A DNA stretch of 64,000 nucleotides from Pomphorhynchus laevis (taxonomy: Eukaryota; Acanthocephala; Palaeacanthocephala; Echinorhynchida; Pomphorhynchidae). The notes under the pieces were generated by a model. It was not told the origin of the DNA, searched no databases, and was given only the letters and a program-made list of their open reading frames with translations. The translations under genes were made by a program, and so were the position numbers. Below are positions 36,001 through 46,659 of this stretch, piece after piece (position 1 is the stretch's first letter; each line of letters begins with the position of its first letter). The DNA is taken from positions 1 to 64,000 of the forward strand of contig WNNJ02003431.1 in assembly GCA_012934845.2 (NCBI GenBank). Direction: 5' to 3'.

Positions 36001-36640
36001 TATAGTGTTTGCCATTTGTATCTCAAAGATCGTTATTGATATTTGTGTATGTAGTCGGTTAGATTTCTGATGAGATATTTTCTTTCGAGATATTTTGTAA
36101 AGAATTATTGAAACTGGATCAAAGAAAGAAGGAAATTTTCATTTGATATATCACTAACCTCTGTTAGCATCTTCAGAAAATTAATTTTCTGAATATGTTA
36201 ACAGAGGTTAGCGAAATATCAAATAAAACTTTTCCTCCTTTTTTGATCCAACTCCAATAATACTTTATCAATAATGGATCATTATAAACCATTTACAAAG
36301 ATATTTTTTAGTTTATAACCTTTTTAATAAACAATTGTTTTGATTATATCAAATTACTTACAATTGAAAATGACAGTCGAAATATATAATAATAGTCTTT
36401 TGAATTTTCGAGGATGGTTCGCAATAAAAGAAATTACATTTGACCTGAAAGAAATTCTCCATTATATTTAAATAATTATTATTCGATTACAGAAAGGTGT
36501 AGATTTGGACATAACAAGCTCATATACTGATAGCATATATATGATTTCGTTTATAATCAATAATCGTTTAATTAATATTGCGTTTAGTAAATACATATTA
36601 GTATAGCGTTTAGATTCATCATACATTAATATCACATTTT
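36000..36640. repeat. Interspersed repeat with inverted PLE-tail pair
   Basis: Second copy of the repeat in the PTB intron (19023-20010). The inverted pair of PLE tails is at about 36098-36262, with AACTCCAATAATAC and GAATTATTGAAACTGGATC at its ends. The right flank (36280-36640) also matches the intron copy. Confidence 0.65.
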
Positions 36641-36757
36641 ATAGAATTCTTAAATATTTTGATAAATATTTAAGGGTTAAATATTTATGAAAAACAAACG
36701 ATTAACTATTAGTTTAACATTAAAATTAAATTAAGACATAAATTTTATATTATTTTC

Positions 36758-36763
36758 TTTATT
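36758..36763 (-). promoter_or_regulatory. Poly(A) signal of the LBR-like gene
   Basis: TTTATT on the plus strand is AATAAA on the minus strand, about 30 bases past the stop at 36794. Confidence 0.5.
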
Positions 36764-36793
36764 CAAATCAATTCGCCAAATATTATATTTCCA

Positions 36794-38314
36794 CTAATAC
36801 AATGGAGGTAATATGGCGTAATGAACGTTTTGTGTGTATCGATCATATTGCTTTCCAGTGCATTGTCTCTCGCTTTCAACTATTGGAATTACGTGAACCA
36901 GAAAATAGAACATTAAGTAAAACCACGGAATTAGACTTTCCGAAGATGCTAATACTGCCATGGATATTTCGATTAGGATCTGTGCAAGAATATCCGGATG
37001 TCGACAAATAGCCCACATGCCTGACATGGGTAACCTATTTTTCTTTTGAATTGTTATAGTTTTTGCGGGATTTTCTGACAGGAAACCTACTCTTAAACCA
37101 AGATTCCCCCTATTTGCTAAACTGCTATCTATCTCAATCAGGTATAGCTTTCTATTCTCTGAATTTGATATTCGATTAATGAAGTAACCTGCAATAAACG
37201 TTAACAAGGCTGTAATAATTCTTATTCTGGAAGTTAGCATTCTCTGTAAATTTATGCATCCGATCGCAACAAATGGTGTGAAGATGGGAAGTATGTAATC
37301 TGTAACCAAATTGATGTAGCCCATATACGGATCCCAAGGTTGCTGATTAATTATAAAGTTAGTTTCATACAAGACGGATTCCAACTTTACAATACAATTT
37401 AAGATCAAGCAAAGTATAGACGGAGTAATTAGCTGTCTTTTACGTAATAATTCAGCTGTAAACAAAGCGGTTAACGTCATTGAAGTTAACGGTACCACTT
37501 GTTGCTCAATAAACTGTTTTAAATCAAAATGATTGTAGCGAATTGTTTTCGATGTACCGAAGAGCAAATGTTTGATTGTCTGTAAAACCCCTTTATGTAT
37601 ATTTTTCATTTGGACCTTATTATTGCAACCAAAATTTTCGATAATGACATGAAACATAAAAAACACTAAGGTAACGATAACCGTGGATATAAATAAACTG
37701 GGCACGTGTTGAATAATAGGCAGTTTTAGATATATGAATACAGGAATTACCACGATTGAAGTTGCCAATAAACATTTCGTTGAATTGCATCTGTAAATAG
37801 GATCGTTCGTTTTAGAAAGATTTGGTTTACCCACTATATGCCATGCAGGCAGATAATGGTGAGCTAGTAGATGAAAAGCGAACCATAAACTGACAACAAA
37901 TATATGAAGAAGTAATCTCAAAGAGATCAACAATGCTTTGATTTTTAGGCAAATATTTGGTGGATTTTTGCTATAGCTATTGGGAACAACTAGAACGGCT
38001 GCAATATACATGCATCCAGCAATGCATGCCAATATAACACGACAACATCTAACCAAATTCTTCAAAGACCATTCAAAATTCAAATGCTTAAATCTTTCAA
38101 CTCGATTTACTCTCTTTTTTTCAATGGAAGGCTTCCTTGATAGACGTGTCGTTGTGTTTAATTTCTTGCGCTTTACGCATCTTAAAATATTCTGCAAGTC
38201 TTCGATATTTTCAGTTTCTTGGATCTGCTTATGAATAAATGTTTTTATTTCCTCAGTAACTGTAGGCTTGTCTTCAGTAAGACTTGCAGCATTGTTATTG
38301 TGTCCGTCAGTCAT
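36794..38314 (-). CDS. Lamin-B-receptor / C14-sterol-reductase-like membrane protein
   Basis: 506 codons in one uninterrupted minus-strand frame. ATG at 38314 is preceded by an in-frame TAA six codons upstream. Residues 1-85 are polar and basic (RKPSIEKKRVNRVER), as in the nucleoplasmic arm of LBR, but I see no Tudor domain. About eight to ten hydrophobic segments follow (around 92-111, 128-150, 182-200, 207-226, 275-292, 297-312, 338-354, 363-380, 445-478). The C-terminus matches the ERG4/ERG24 signature: SGMWAICRHPDIL (family GWWG..RHPNYLGD), then SERQCTGKQYDRYTQ and a final LPPLY. The Asn-Tyr after RHP and the Arg-Asp-Glu motif are replaced (DI and VESE), so reductase activity is doubtful. 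An inner-nuclear-membrane structural role, as for insect LBR, is the inference. The single-exon form could reflect retrocopying. Confidence 0.8.
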   Translation of the reverse strand: MTDGHNNNAASLTEDKPTVTEEIKTFIHKQIQETENIEDLQNILRCVKRKKLNTTTRLSRKPSIEKKRVNRVERFKHLNFEWSLKNLVRCCRVILACIAGCMYIAAVLVVPNSYSKNPPNICLKIKALLISLRLLLHIFVVSLWFAFHLLAHHYLPAWHIVGKPNLSKTNDPIYRCNSTKCLLATSIVVIPVFIYLKLPIIQHVPSLFISTVIVTLVFFMFHVIIENFGCNNKVQMKNIHKGVLQTIKHLLFGTSKTIRYNHFDLKQFIEQQVVPLTSMTLTALFTAELLRKRQLITPSILCLILNCIVKLESVLYETNFIINQQPWDPYMGYINLVTDYILPIFTPFVAIGCINLQRMLTSRIRIITALLTFIAGYFINRISNSENRKLYLIEIDSSLANRGNLGLRVGFLSENPAKTITIQKKNRLPMSGMWAICRHPDILAQILIEISMAVLASSESLIPWFYLMFYFLVHVIPIVESERQCTGKQYDRYTQNVHYAILPPLY

Positions 38315-39070
38315 AAACGAATTGACGGTTTACAATACTACCATTTTGCAAATTTAATTATACAGACAAAAAATCCTTTTAAAGATTCAAGCAAAATTTC
38401 CATGGCAACTGAAATATTTTTAATCATATCAGATTATTGCGCTATACATATTTTGATAGGAATATCAGCCATTTACATTGGCTAAAATATGAATATTTAA
38501 GTAGCATGTAAGTAAATATAAAGTCCAGCTAAATATATAAAACAACCGCGTAAATATTAAGTAGTTGTACTCTTCAGATTTTCAAAAATACCTCAAAATC
38601 CATAATCCCATAAATTTTGAAGCTGAATCCATTTACTTGTAACTTTATATTAGCTGCTAAATTATCGATAAATGTTTTAATATATCAGAATTAAACTATT
38701 CATTGTAGCGGTTTGAAGCCTAACTCGACAGCAAATTTTTGTTTAATAAATATTTTTAATGTGATAATCAATTTTCGATTAATGGGCGTGAATTATTTTA
38801 TTTTTATACATACATTAAGTATACAAGGATTTATATTGTTATCGTCTATTTTGAATCCTTTGCTTTAGAATTAAAAGTGCTTTTGAGTTTATGGACAAAT
38901 GGCACTTGAAAACGAAACACATAAATGCTTAACGATGATATTGAAGAAATGTCATGGTTATCGTCCCCTTTTCGTTCTGCACTTGGAAATAAGATTTTTC
39001 GCTGTCTACATGTTCGCCTCTTGAAATAAAAGGCTAACCGGGAATAACCACAAAGTGAAATTAGAAGACA
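38315..39070. other. No recognised gene; likely promoter side of the LBR-like gene
   Basis: AT-rich sequence upstream of the LBR-like start codon. No clear promoter element can be assigned. Confidence 0.3.
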
Positions 39071-39076
39071 AACTTA

Positions 39077-39192
39077 GAACAGATTCTACGGAATCTGTTC
39101 GTAGCTCGTGGCTTATAAGCTTAATCTGTTCGTAGCTCGTGGCTTATAAGCTCGTGGCATCTGACTAATGTCAGATGCCACGAGCTTATAAG
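39077..39192. repeat. Hairpin cluster with a 23-bp perfect stem
   Basis: The main hairpin has exact 23-bp arms at 39143-39165 and 39170-39192 with loop TAAT. To its left is a 10-bp hairpin (39077-39086 with 39091-39100, loop TACG). A direct repeat of about 28 bp with a 31-bp period (AATCTGTTCGTAGCTCGTGG at 39092 and 39123) overlaps both. Confidence 0.9.
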
Positions 39193-39400
39193 ACAAGTAA
39201 TTATTAACTCGCAATCGGAATGAGCGTCCACTTAATTGTCTTTAAAAATCCATGAGGATATGACTTGACGTCTATCACAAATTGTGTTTAGAGACGGTTT
39301 AAGCGTTAGATAGGCTTGGTAACTTCAAAAACGCACTAAACGAATGTGTACATAGGCGTATTAACTGTGTTGTGCATTCACTATCATGTAGGGTAATTGA

Positions 39401-39670
39401 AATACATTCGTAAGACACAATGTAGTCCGAGATTTCTTCGGTGGAATATTGTCTAAGACATTTAGACATGTGGAAATTGAGCCCGTCTTAAAAGAAGTTG
39501 GTAAATTGCCTGAATTTTTAAATGTATCAACAACAAAAGATCACTGTGTACGTTTAGATATTGCGTGCTCAGATCTATTTGACACTATAACGGAGCGGAC
39601 GTACTTTAACGTCACTATGCAGAATCCCTTTGCTCCATCTTACATTATTCAAAAGCCTGCAAACTTCTGA
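39401..39670 (+). mobile_element. Fragment of a retroelement nuclease-like C-terminal domain
   Basis: Open frame from 39401 (preceded by TGA) reads FVRHNVVRDFFGGILSK, VEIEPVLKEV, VRLDIACSDLFDTI, then TERTYFNVTMQNPFAPSYI and a stop at 39668-39670. The order RHN..RD...EPxL...RLDI...R.YFxVxxxNPFAPS is the same domain as at 11995-12420, in a different diverged copy. Conserved His/Asp/Glu positions fit a PD-(D/E)XK-like nuclease. No RT is attached. It is probably the tail of a non-LTR element. Confidence 0.5.
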
Positions 39671-40054
39671 TTGGCACGCAAAAGCATACGATTTATGTTA
39701 AACAGTAATTATTGTGAATACCAATTTGTGGGTAACAATCTTTGTAAAGTTGTAATGATAATAAAATTTTTTATTAAATAAATTATTGTAAACAAAACTT
39801 ATATAAATCATTAAAACAAATTAAAGTTTTTAATAGTTGATAATTATTCTTTATTGATAAAAAATCTTTACAAAATATTCAACATTACGTTAGGTTTATT
39901 ATTCAGCATAATAATATTGGAGTTTTTATGTTTACAATAAGCCTCAGAAATTTTTAAAGCATAAAAATAAAATAGAAAATGTTATTTAAACAAAAGAATC
40001 GTTTACAGAATCTTTACAAAATAAAATCAAAGAAAAGAGTATTTTTTTGCGATT

Positions 40055-40110
40055 TTGCAAACTTGTGTTAGTATCTTCAGAAAATTAAATAGAATTTTCT
40101 CAAGATTTTT
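40055..40110 (-). repeat. Partial PLE tail (GIY-YIG family)
   Basis: The minus strand reads TTTCTGAAGATACTAACAC, the beginning of the tail seen at 42808. The rest is missing. This is a solo fragment. Confidence 0.45.
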
Positions 40111-40489
40111 ATTGTTTTAATTTATTTAATAAACAATAAATTTGTTTATTAATAATTATTATTAATTACTAATAATAAATTCGTTTTTGTACAATTTACA
40201 TCAGCAATCCGTGAGCATTCAAAGTGTTAGAACCTATGAAGGTGACTCAAACAGAATTAGCAACAAATTTGTAAATTGGTCTAATCAAGAATCTAGTTAA
40301 AGTATTAAATTTGGGTCCTAACTTTACACCAAAGATAAATTTGTTTTAATTCAAAAAACTATATAAATAATTTACCTAAATACATAAGCTTAAACTTTAA
40401 GATACTCTTAAAGTAAGGTTCAAACCAAGAGGAATTAAACAAAGATATTAAAAATGTTAAAAACGAAATTTCCACAAAAAAAAGATTAA

Positions 40490-41465
40490 TTTTAGCGTGG
40501 CAAATGTGTGCCAGCGCACGCTTACTTGATCACAACAAAACAAAAATGTAAATGATGTGTCGAGAAGGTGTGAACGGAGGAGGTGTTTGAATGTGATAAA
40601 GTAGAGAGCGCGGCGGACGTCGAGAGGGAGTTGATTCCAGGTGAGTGGGGCGGCGACGAGGAAGGATCGGAAACTGTAGTTGTTGGAGTAATTGGGAACG
40701 TGGAGTAAGATGGAATTACGTGAACGCGGCGATAGCGAGGTGGGACGAGAGTCGTCTAAGAAAGGAAGGTTGATGAACGATGGGGAGCCGACAACAGACG
40801 AAAAGTTACGAGAAGAAGGCGGAGTTTGATGCGGATGTGGATGGTGGGCCAGGAGAGTTGAGCAAAATATGTGGATGTGTGGTCGAAGCGACGGAGACGA
40901 AATAGCACTCGAACAGCGGTGTTGATTATTCGTTGTAGGGGTAGGATGATGGATTTTGGAGAATAGGCGAAAAGGCTAAGGTAGTAATCGATTTTAGGGA
41001 AAAGAAGCGATGGAAGAAGAGACATACAAGAACGGAAGTTGATAAGGGGGCGGATACGGCGAATGTCACGGAGAATTAAGTTAGATGAGCGAACCTTGTC
41101 ACGGACGAAGGGTTTAAGGGAAAGGTGATCATAAAAATGGAATCCTAAGAAAGTGAGATTGTGGACTATGGGGATGATCGATGAGGCAAAAGATACAGTG
41201 GGAGGAGATATGTTTGGTTTACGGAGGATGATCCACATTATTTTAGACTTGTTGGGGTTTTGAACGAGATGGAGATTGGAGAGACGTTTGTAGATAGAAG
41301 ACAGTTCTAGGCAGAAATGCCGATATCGTGTATGCGATGTGCAGGTGCATGAGCATATATGAGGATGTCATCGGCGTATTGCATGACGTTAATGGAGTAA
41401 GATTTGATAAACAGAGAGAGATCGCCAAGAAGAAGAGAGAAAAGCATGGGACTTAGATCTGAACT
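40490..41465 (-). mobile_element. L2/CR1-like LINE, 3' half
   Basis: Minus-strand pieces in order are: MLFSLLLGDLSLFI then MQYADDILIYAHA (catalytic YADD near 41380); the 160-codon frame 41238-40756 with LTFLGFHFYDHLSLK, IRRIRPL, FPKIDYYLSLFA, PLQRIINTAVRVLFRLRRFDH and PTIHIRIKLRLL; and SFLVAAPLTWNQLPLDVRRA to about 40560. The 3' terminus shares TGGCAAAT with the 15.4 kb copy. The RT active site is present in sequence but the copy lacks its 5' half and is shifted between frames. This GC-richer island is among the younger L2/CR1-like copies here. Confidence 0.75.
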
Positions 41466-41479
41466 TTGTGGGACTGATA

Positions 41480-42470
41480 ATTTGTAAATCTCATAAAGAT
41501 AATTTTGTTGTAATGAATAGCGTAGAATATATAAAATTAGGTACGGATGTTATAAAAAATAATTTTTGGATAAAGATGAATATAAATAGTTCTGATGAAA
41601 ATATTCAGTAATTAATAAATTATTGAAAAAGATGAATATAAATAGTTTTGATGAAATATTTAGTGGACAATAGAATAAGAATTAGATTAACATTTTTAGA
41701 TGTCGTCGTTAGTATAATATCAAATGATACTTTAAAAACATCGGTTTATTATAAAAATTGAAATAATTTAAATATTGTTTTGTGGAAAATATCTGGAAAA
41801 ATTTTATTGGAAAATATCTGCTGCCGATTCTTTGTTTCTACGAAGTAAGATGATTGTTTCCGATATAAATGAACTTGAAATAAATAATAAAATAATTATA
41901 ATTCAATTAGATAAAAACGGTTTTCCATCATGGGCAATTAAAAATGCTTTCTCAAAAGTACCAAAACTGATAAACAAGTTGTTTCTGACCCAGAACGAGA
42001 AAAGAAATACATAGGATTACCATTTATAAACAATTTTTGGAATATTAATTCCAAAAGATTTGTTTCAAACAATAAAACATTAAATACTTCAAATATTGTT
42101 TTGTATAATAGTAAAATATTGAAACTACACAACATTTTGAAAAAGAAACCCAGTTGTTTACAAAATTTCTTGTTTAGAATGCGATAAAATATATGTGGGT
42201 CAAACAGGCCAACCATTAGAGATTAGATTAAAACAACACAAGCACACACTCAAAAAGGGCCTAAGTAGCGCTATTGTAGACCGTAGTTTAAATTTAGATC
42301 ACAATATTGACTACAATAACACTGTTGTTTTAGCCAAAGAAACCAATTATTTAAATAGAAAAACCCTTGAGGCTTATTACATTTATAAAAACTCGAATAT
42401 TATTATGCTGAATAATAAACCTGACGTAACGTTAAATATTTTGTAAATATGTTGTAAACGATTATTTTGT
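41480..42470 (+). mobile_element. Penelope-like element with C-terminal GIY-YIG, broken
   Basis: The first part (about 41688-41760) reads LTFLDVVVSIISNDTLKTS, the RT block before the thumb in PLEs. After a linker (GLPFINNFWNINSKRF, 42010-42060), the last frame (42183-42446) reads IYVGQTGQPLEIRLKQH, then LDHNIDYNNTVVLAKE and YLNRKTLEAYYIYKN. This is a GIY-YIG endonuclease domain with the His and Glu positions of PLE nucleases. It is an EN-plus PLE, 5'-truncated and with several breaks. Its tail follows as a tandem pair. Confidence 0.7.
42195..42446 (+). pseudogene. GIY-YIG endonuclease domain of a PLE
   Basis: 83-codon open segment beginning just inside the IYVGQTGQ motif (the first residues lie at 42183-42194). 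It is the nuclease that would nick target DNA for target-primed reverse transcription. Confidence 0.65.
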
Positions 42471-42599
42471 TTAAATAATCTTTTCTATTTTTATACTTTT
42501 ATTTAATTTTTCTACTATTATTAATTTTTATTTTTTATATTTTTTCTAATTTTTTCAAATTATTTATTTGGAATGAAAATATTATAGTAATTATTATTT

Positions 42600-43440
42600 T
42601 TTCTTGTTTTTAAACTATTTTGAATCATCCTTTTTCATTGCGTTTTTGTATACCTTGAAACTCGCCGAAATCGTGTCACAATTCGAACAACACAGGAAGC
42701 AGCTGGTTATCGCTAATAACAGCTGCACCTGCCCACAGCAAATGGCAGCGATCGTTGTGAACTTTTTATATCTAAGCATGTAAATTTAAAAAAAGCATTG
42801 TAATTTTCTGAAGATGCTAACAGAAGTTAGCGAAATATCAAAAAATACTCTTTTCTTTGATCCAGCTCCAATAATTATAATTATAATCTTTTTTATTTTT
42901 ATATTTATACTTTATTTAATTTTTCTAGTAATTTTAATATCATGGAACAATGAAATATTATATAATTTTAATTTTATAATATCATATAATATTATATAAT
43001 TTAATATTATATAATTTTAATATTATTTCATTGTAGAATAATGAAAAACGTTTTGATTTCAATATTATAAAGTAATTTTAATTATTTTTTTAAATTATTT
43101 ATTTTTGAATGATAATATTATGGTTGTTATTTTTGTTCTTGTTTTAAACTATTTTGAATCATCTTTTTTCATTGCGTTTTTGTGTACCTTGAAAGTTGCC
43201 GAAATCGTGTCACAATTCAAACAACACAGGAAGCAGCTGGTTATCGCTAATAACAGCTGCACCTGCCCACAGCAAATGGCAGCGATCGTTGTAAATTTTT
43301 TATATATAACCATGCACATTGCACATTTAAAAAAGCATTGTAATTTTCTGAAGATGCTAGCAGAAGTTAACGAAATATTTAAAAAAATCCTAAAACTAAA
43401 AAAATCCTCTTTTCTTTGATCCAGCTCCAATAGTTAAATG
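42600..43440 (+). repeat. Tandem pair of PLE tails (pseudo-LTR arrangement)
   Basis: Two direct copies with a period of about 530 bp (AACTATTTTGAATCATC at 42617 and 43147). Each includes a GC-richer block with an imperfect hairpin (GCAGCTGGTTAT...ATAACAGCTGC) and ends with the hammerhead-like CTGAAGA...GAAA element and TTTGATCCAGCTCCAATA. They follow the GIY-YIG frame directly, so they are that element's 3' region. Confidence 0.7.
42808..42835 (+). ncRNA. Hammerhead-like motif in PLE tail
   Basis: CTGAAGA (42808-42814), one extra T, a perfect 6-bp stem GCTAAC/GTTAGC with loop AGAA (42816-42831), then GAAA (42832-42835). ATTTT before and AAAAT-like bases after a following ATC could form a short stem I. 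The extra base between the core and stem II departs from a canonical hammerhead, so activity is doubtful. Confidence 0.4.
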
Positions 43441-44410
43441 TTTAAACTATTTATATATTAAAAGCATAAAAAAAACTTAAGTTTAATTATATCAATACAA
43501 TAAAAAATGGAATGGCAGGTGGCAAACCTTCAAATCAATTAAAATGCTGCTCATGAAATTGACAATCAGCGAAATGTATATATTGAAAAACTAAAAAAAT
43601 AAACTGTAAAATTCGAATGCATTCAATTGAAATATTGAATTGGCATGATTTGAACTTAATCTATTTCTAAACAGAAAATCTAATATTGACAAAAAATATC
43701 AATTCTTTTGTGGTCAATGAATTACCCAAGTCATCTAATTCTTCTTACTTGAGTTCACTTGGAATATACAAATTAACCTTGCGTTTATTATGAAATGGTA
43801 CACTTGAGACCAAACTTATGAAATCAATCTTAATGCAATACAATTACCACTGTTGTCGAAACGTTGGCATCCCAAAACGAAACCGAATAAATGGTACTGA
43901 AATGAATTCAGGCATATAATCAATTACTGTGATTTGTCAGATTTTAATGTAAAGAACTAAAAATAATAAAAAATTAAATAATAAATACTATATAAGAAAA
44001 AATTCGAAATTAAAACAGAACGAAGATTAGTTTTATGGAAATAGAAGATAAATGACTTGATGCTATTAGCGCGTTTACTATAGAGAGAGTGTATGCAAGA
44101 AATGCGAAATAGAGTAACTCATCATCCTCAATCGATTAAACAATTTTTATCAATGAGTCACGGCATCACGTGTGGGCTATGCGTTTTAAAAGTGACGAAC
44201 ATGTTGAATTTTGTAGTGTAATGTCACTAAATGGTTCTGTAGTCAATATGACTGTGCGTCAAAAATTAAATAAACTTCATCCTATTGCAGCCGAAATTGC
44301 AGCGGATCTAATTTCGCTGTGGGTGCAGGTCCTTGTAGTGTATGTATAAATGGACAATAAATGTAATACAAAATACTACAATCGGAATATAAACGTTAAT
44401 AATAACTTTT

Positions 44411-44841
44411 TGTTGAGATATTTCCGGACCTCTTCGACTAACTTGTATTTTAGCTGGCTACATAATAGCTTCAGCTATTAGGTCGCATTACGACAGAAAG
44501 CATGCTGTCCAGACAACTCAACAGAGCGGGACTCATCAGTAAACGTCTCTGTATCATCGTTGTTTCGTCCCTCAGCATGCACTACATTGACGATACACAT
44601 GGTGGTCCTCCATCAGATTAAAATGAGTCATTGAAATCGTCTTGTTGGTAGTCGGTTGAATTTCATTTTGTTGAGATATTTCCGGACCTCTTCGACTAAC
44701 TTGTATTTTCTGTCGTAATGCGACCTGATAGCTGAAGCTATTATGTAGCCATCTAAAATACAAATTAGTCGAAGAGGTCCGGAAATATCTCAACAAAATG
44801 AAATTCAACCGACTACCAACAAGACGATTTCAATGACTCAT
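44411..44841. mobile_element. Foldback element with an adjoining partial copy
   Basis: Arms at 44623-44708 and 44755-44841 are reverse complements over about 86 bp with a single mismatch seen, around a 46-base centre (CTGTCGTAATGCGACCTGAT...). To the left, 44411-44453 repeats the inner half of the arm and 44454-44502 repeats the centre in the opposite orientation. The spacer 44503-44622 is unique; it reads LSRQLNRAGLISKRL in one frame, faintly like a Tc1/mariner helix-turn-helix. I take this as a foldback or MITE-type DNA element. Confidence 0.6.
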
Positions 44842-45346
44842 GTTAATAATAACAATAAAAAAGATACCCTAACCATAAACTTCGTTGATAAATTTATAGA
44901 TAACATAAATATATGTAGACTTCTAAATATTTAAACTATATTTCATGAGCATATAGGATAAATTTCATGAGCATATATTTGATAAAATTAAAAAGAAAAT
45001 TAAAATAACAAACAATTATAAAAGAAAAGATAAAATTATTAAAGATGTTTATGTAAATATAATAAGATTTTTAAAGACATCATTTGTTCAATAAATAAAC
45101 TATAAATTAACGATTATAATAGGTTGAGTTGTACAATAAACAGTTATTGTAATACAAAATACTATAATCGTACAATAAATGTTAATAAAAATAATAAAAA
45201 ATATACACCGACCATAAAATTCATTAATAAAGTATAGATAATATAAATAGAGGTATACTCTTAAATAATTATAAAAGTAAAGAAATAATAGGATCAGATT
45301 TAAGTAAATATATTCCTTAAATGATAGAGAGATTCCCGACTTAGCC

Positions 45347-46170
45347 GACGCCTAATAAAATAATCGATACATATACGTGCCAACGCTTGCCCAATGGAAG
45401 GCAATAAGGACAATTGGATTCTGAAAATTCCGTTCTTGGCGCACGAAAAGAACTAGCAACGTCGTCAAAAACAGGCTAGAATTGGAAGTCAAATTTTAAA
45501 TAAAACCATATTTTTCACTCAAATTCTTCCAGGAAATATTTTCGTCATAAACTGCCTCAATTTGTAAATTTTTAGTTTCTGATAAGGACGACTGCGTTGT
45601 CGAAAATTAAAAAAAAAATTGTCTTAAGCTTTTTATTGAATGGATTTCGCCAGAAAACCAAAATAAATGTTAATAATAGCAAGAAAACAAAAAAAGCTAA
45701 CCATAAACTTGCTATGCTAAAAATATTTGCGGAGGACGCAATTCTTAACAATCTGTTGGTAAATATAGTAGAACATCATGCTGTGAGTGATGGTCCTTCT
45801 GATAGTGATGCTAAATCATGGAAAGGTATGGTGTTCGTTCGGATATGAGCTGGTCTTATCTGGATTAGCAGCATTTACTGTTAATATTACAACTGAAGTT
45901 ATTGATCTTTTACGCTTGATAGCATTTAAAGCATGTCGTCCTATACCTCTTGATAAAAACTACGAATCAGATATATCGGTATTGGCGAGGTAAGTCGTCG
46001 GATAGTCGTAAAAGTTTTTGCTAAATATATAAGTATATATCTTCATATGGCATCTGCATATGATCAACAACAGGCTGGACAACGCTGTGGAGTTGGATCA
46101 GCAGTTCATTCGATTTGTCATGTTTATGACAAATACAACTTGATGCCAGTAATGTTTTTAACCGGATAAA
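45347..46170 (+). other. Unassigned candidate exons
   Basis: Three open runs lie close together in mixed frames: 45700-45830 (MLKIFAEDAILNNLLVN), 45845-45991 (ELVLSGLAAFTVNITTEV, ending at a strong GAG|GTAAGT donor near 45991), and 46048-46170 (MASAYDQQQAGQRCGVGSAV). The composition is more protein-like than the flanks. The frame changes between the first two runs, so this may be a decayed gene rather than an active one. No family is recognised. Confidence 0.25.
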
Positions 46171-46659
46171 TCGAAAGCTTCATCTTGCAAACATTGATAA
46201 AGTATGTTCCTTATTACCTGTTGTTGTAAATATTTAAGTAACATTAAATTCCATTGATATTATTCGAGAGGTATACGATCTTACATTGTTCCGTTCCTGA
46301 TAGACGTGATGAAGTAATTATTGCATGATGTTACGGTGATGTATTTCCTGTTTAGTATTTTCCTAATAAGCTTGTTGATTAAATCTTATTTTTATATAGT
46401 TAATAGTTTATATAGTCAATATTTTATAGCCTTATTTTTAACTATAGTCAATAGATTCAATAAATATACAGCTAAAAATAGTTTTTAGTAAATCAAAGAT
46501 TGGATAAATATCAAAGATTAATTAACGATTATGATAGTTAAAGTTGTATAAAAAAGAGTTATTGCAATATAAAATACTATAATCAGTCAATAAATGTTAA
46601 TAATCAAAAATATAAACTAACAATAAACTTCATTAATAAATGTATAGATTTATAAATTT

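Noticed and set aside
37980-38485. Plus-strand frames near the LBR-like gene
   Set aside because: Antisense to the minus-strand LBR-like coding sequence, with no motif of their own.
44572-44808. Minus-strand 78-codon frame
   Set aside because: It lies across the arms of the foldback element; openness comes from the inverted-repeat sequence, not from a gene.
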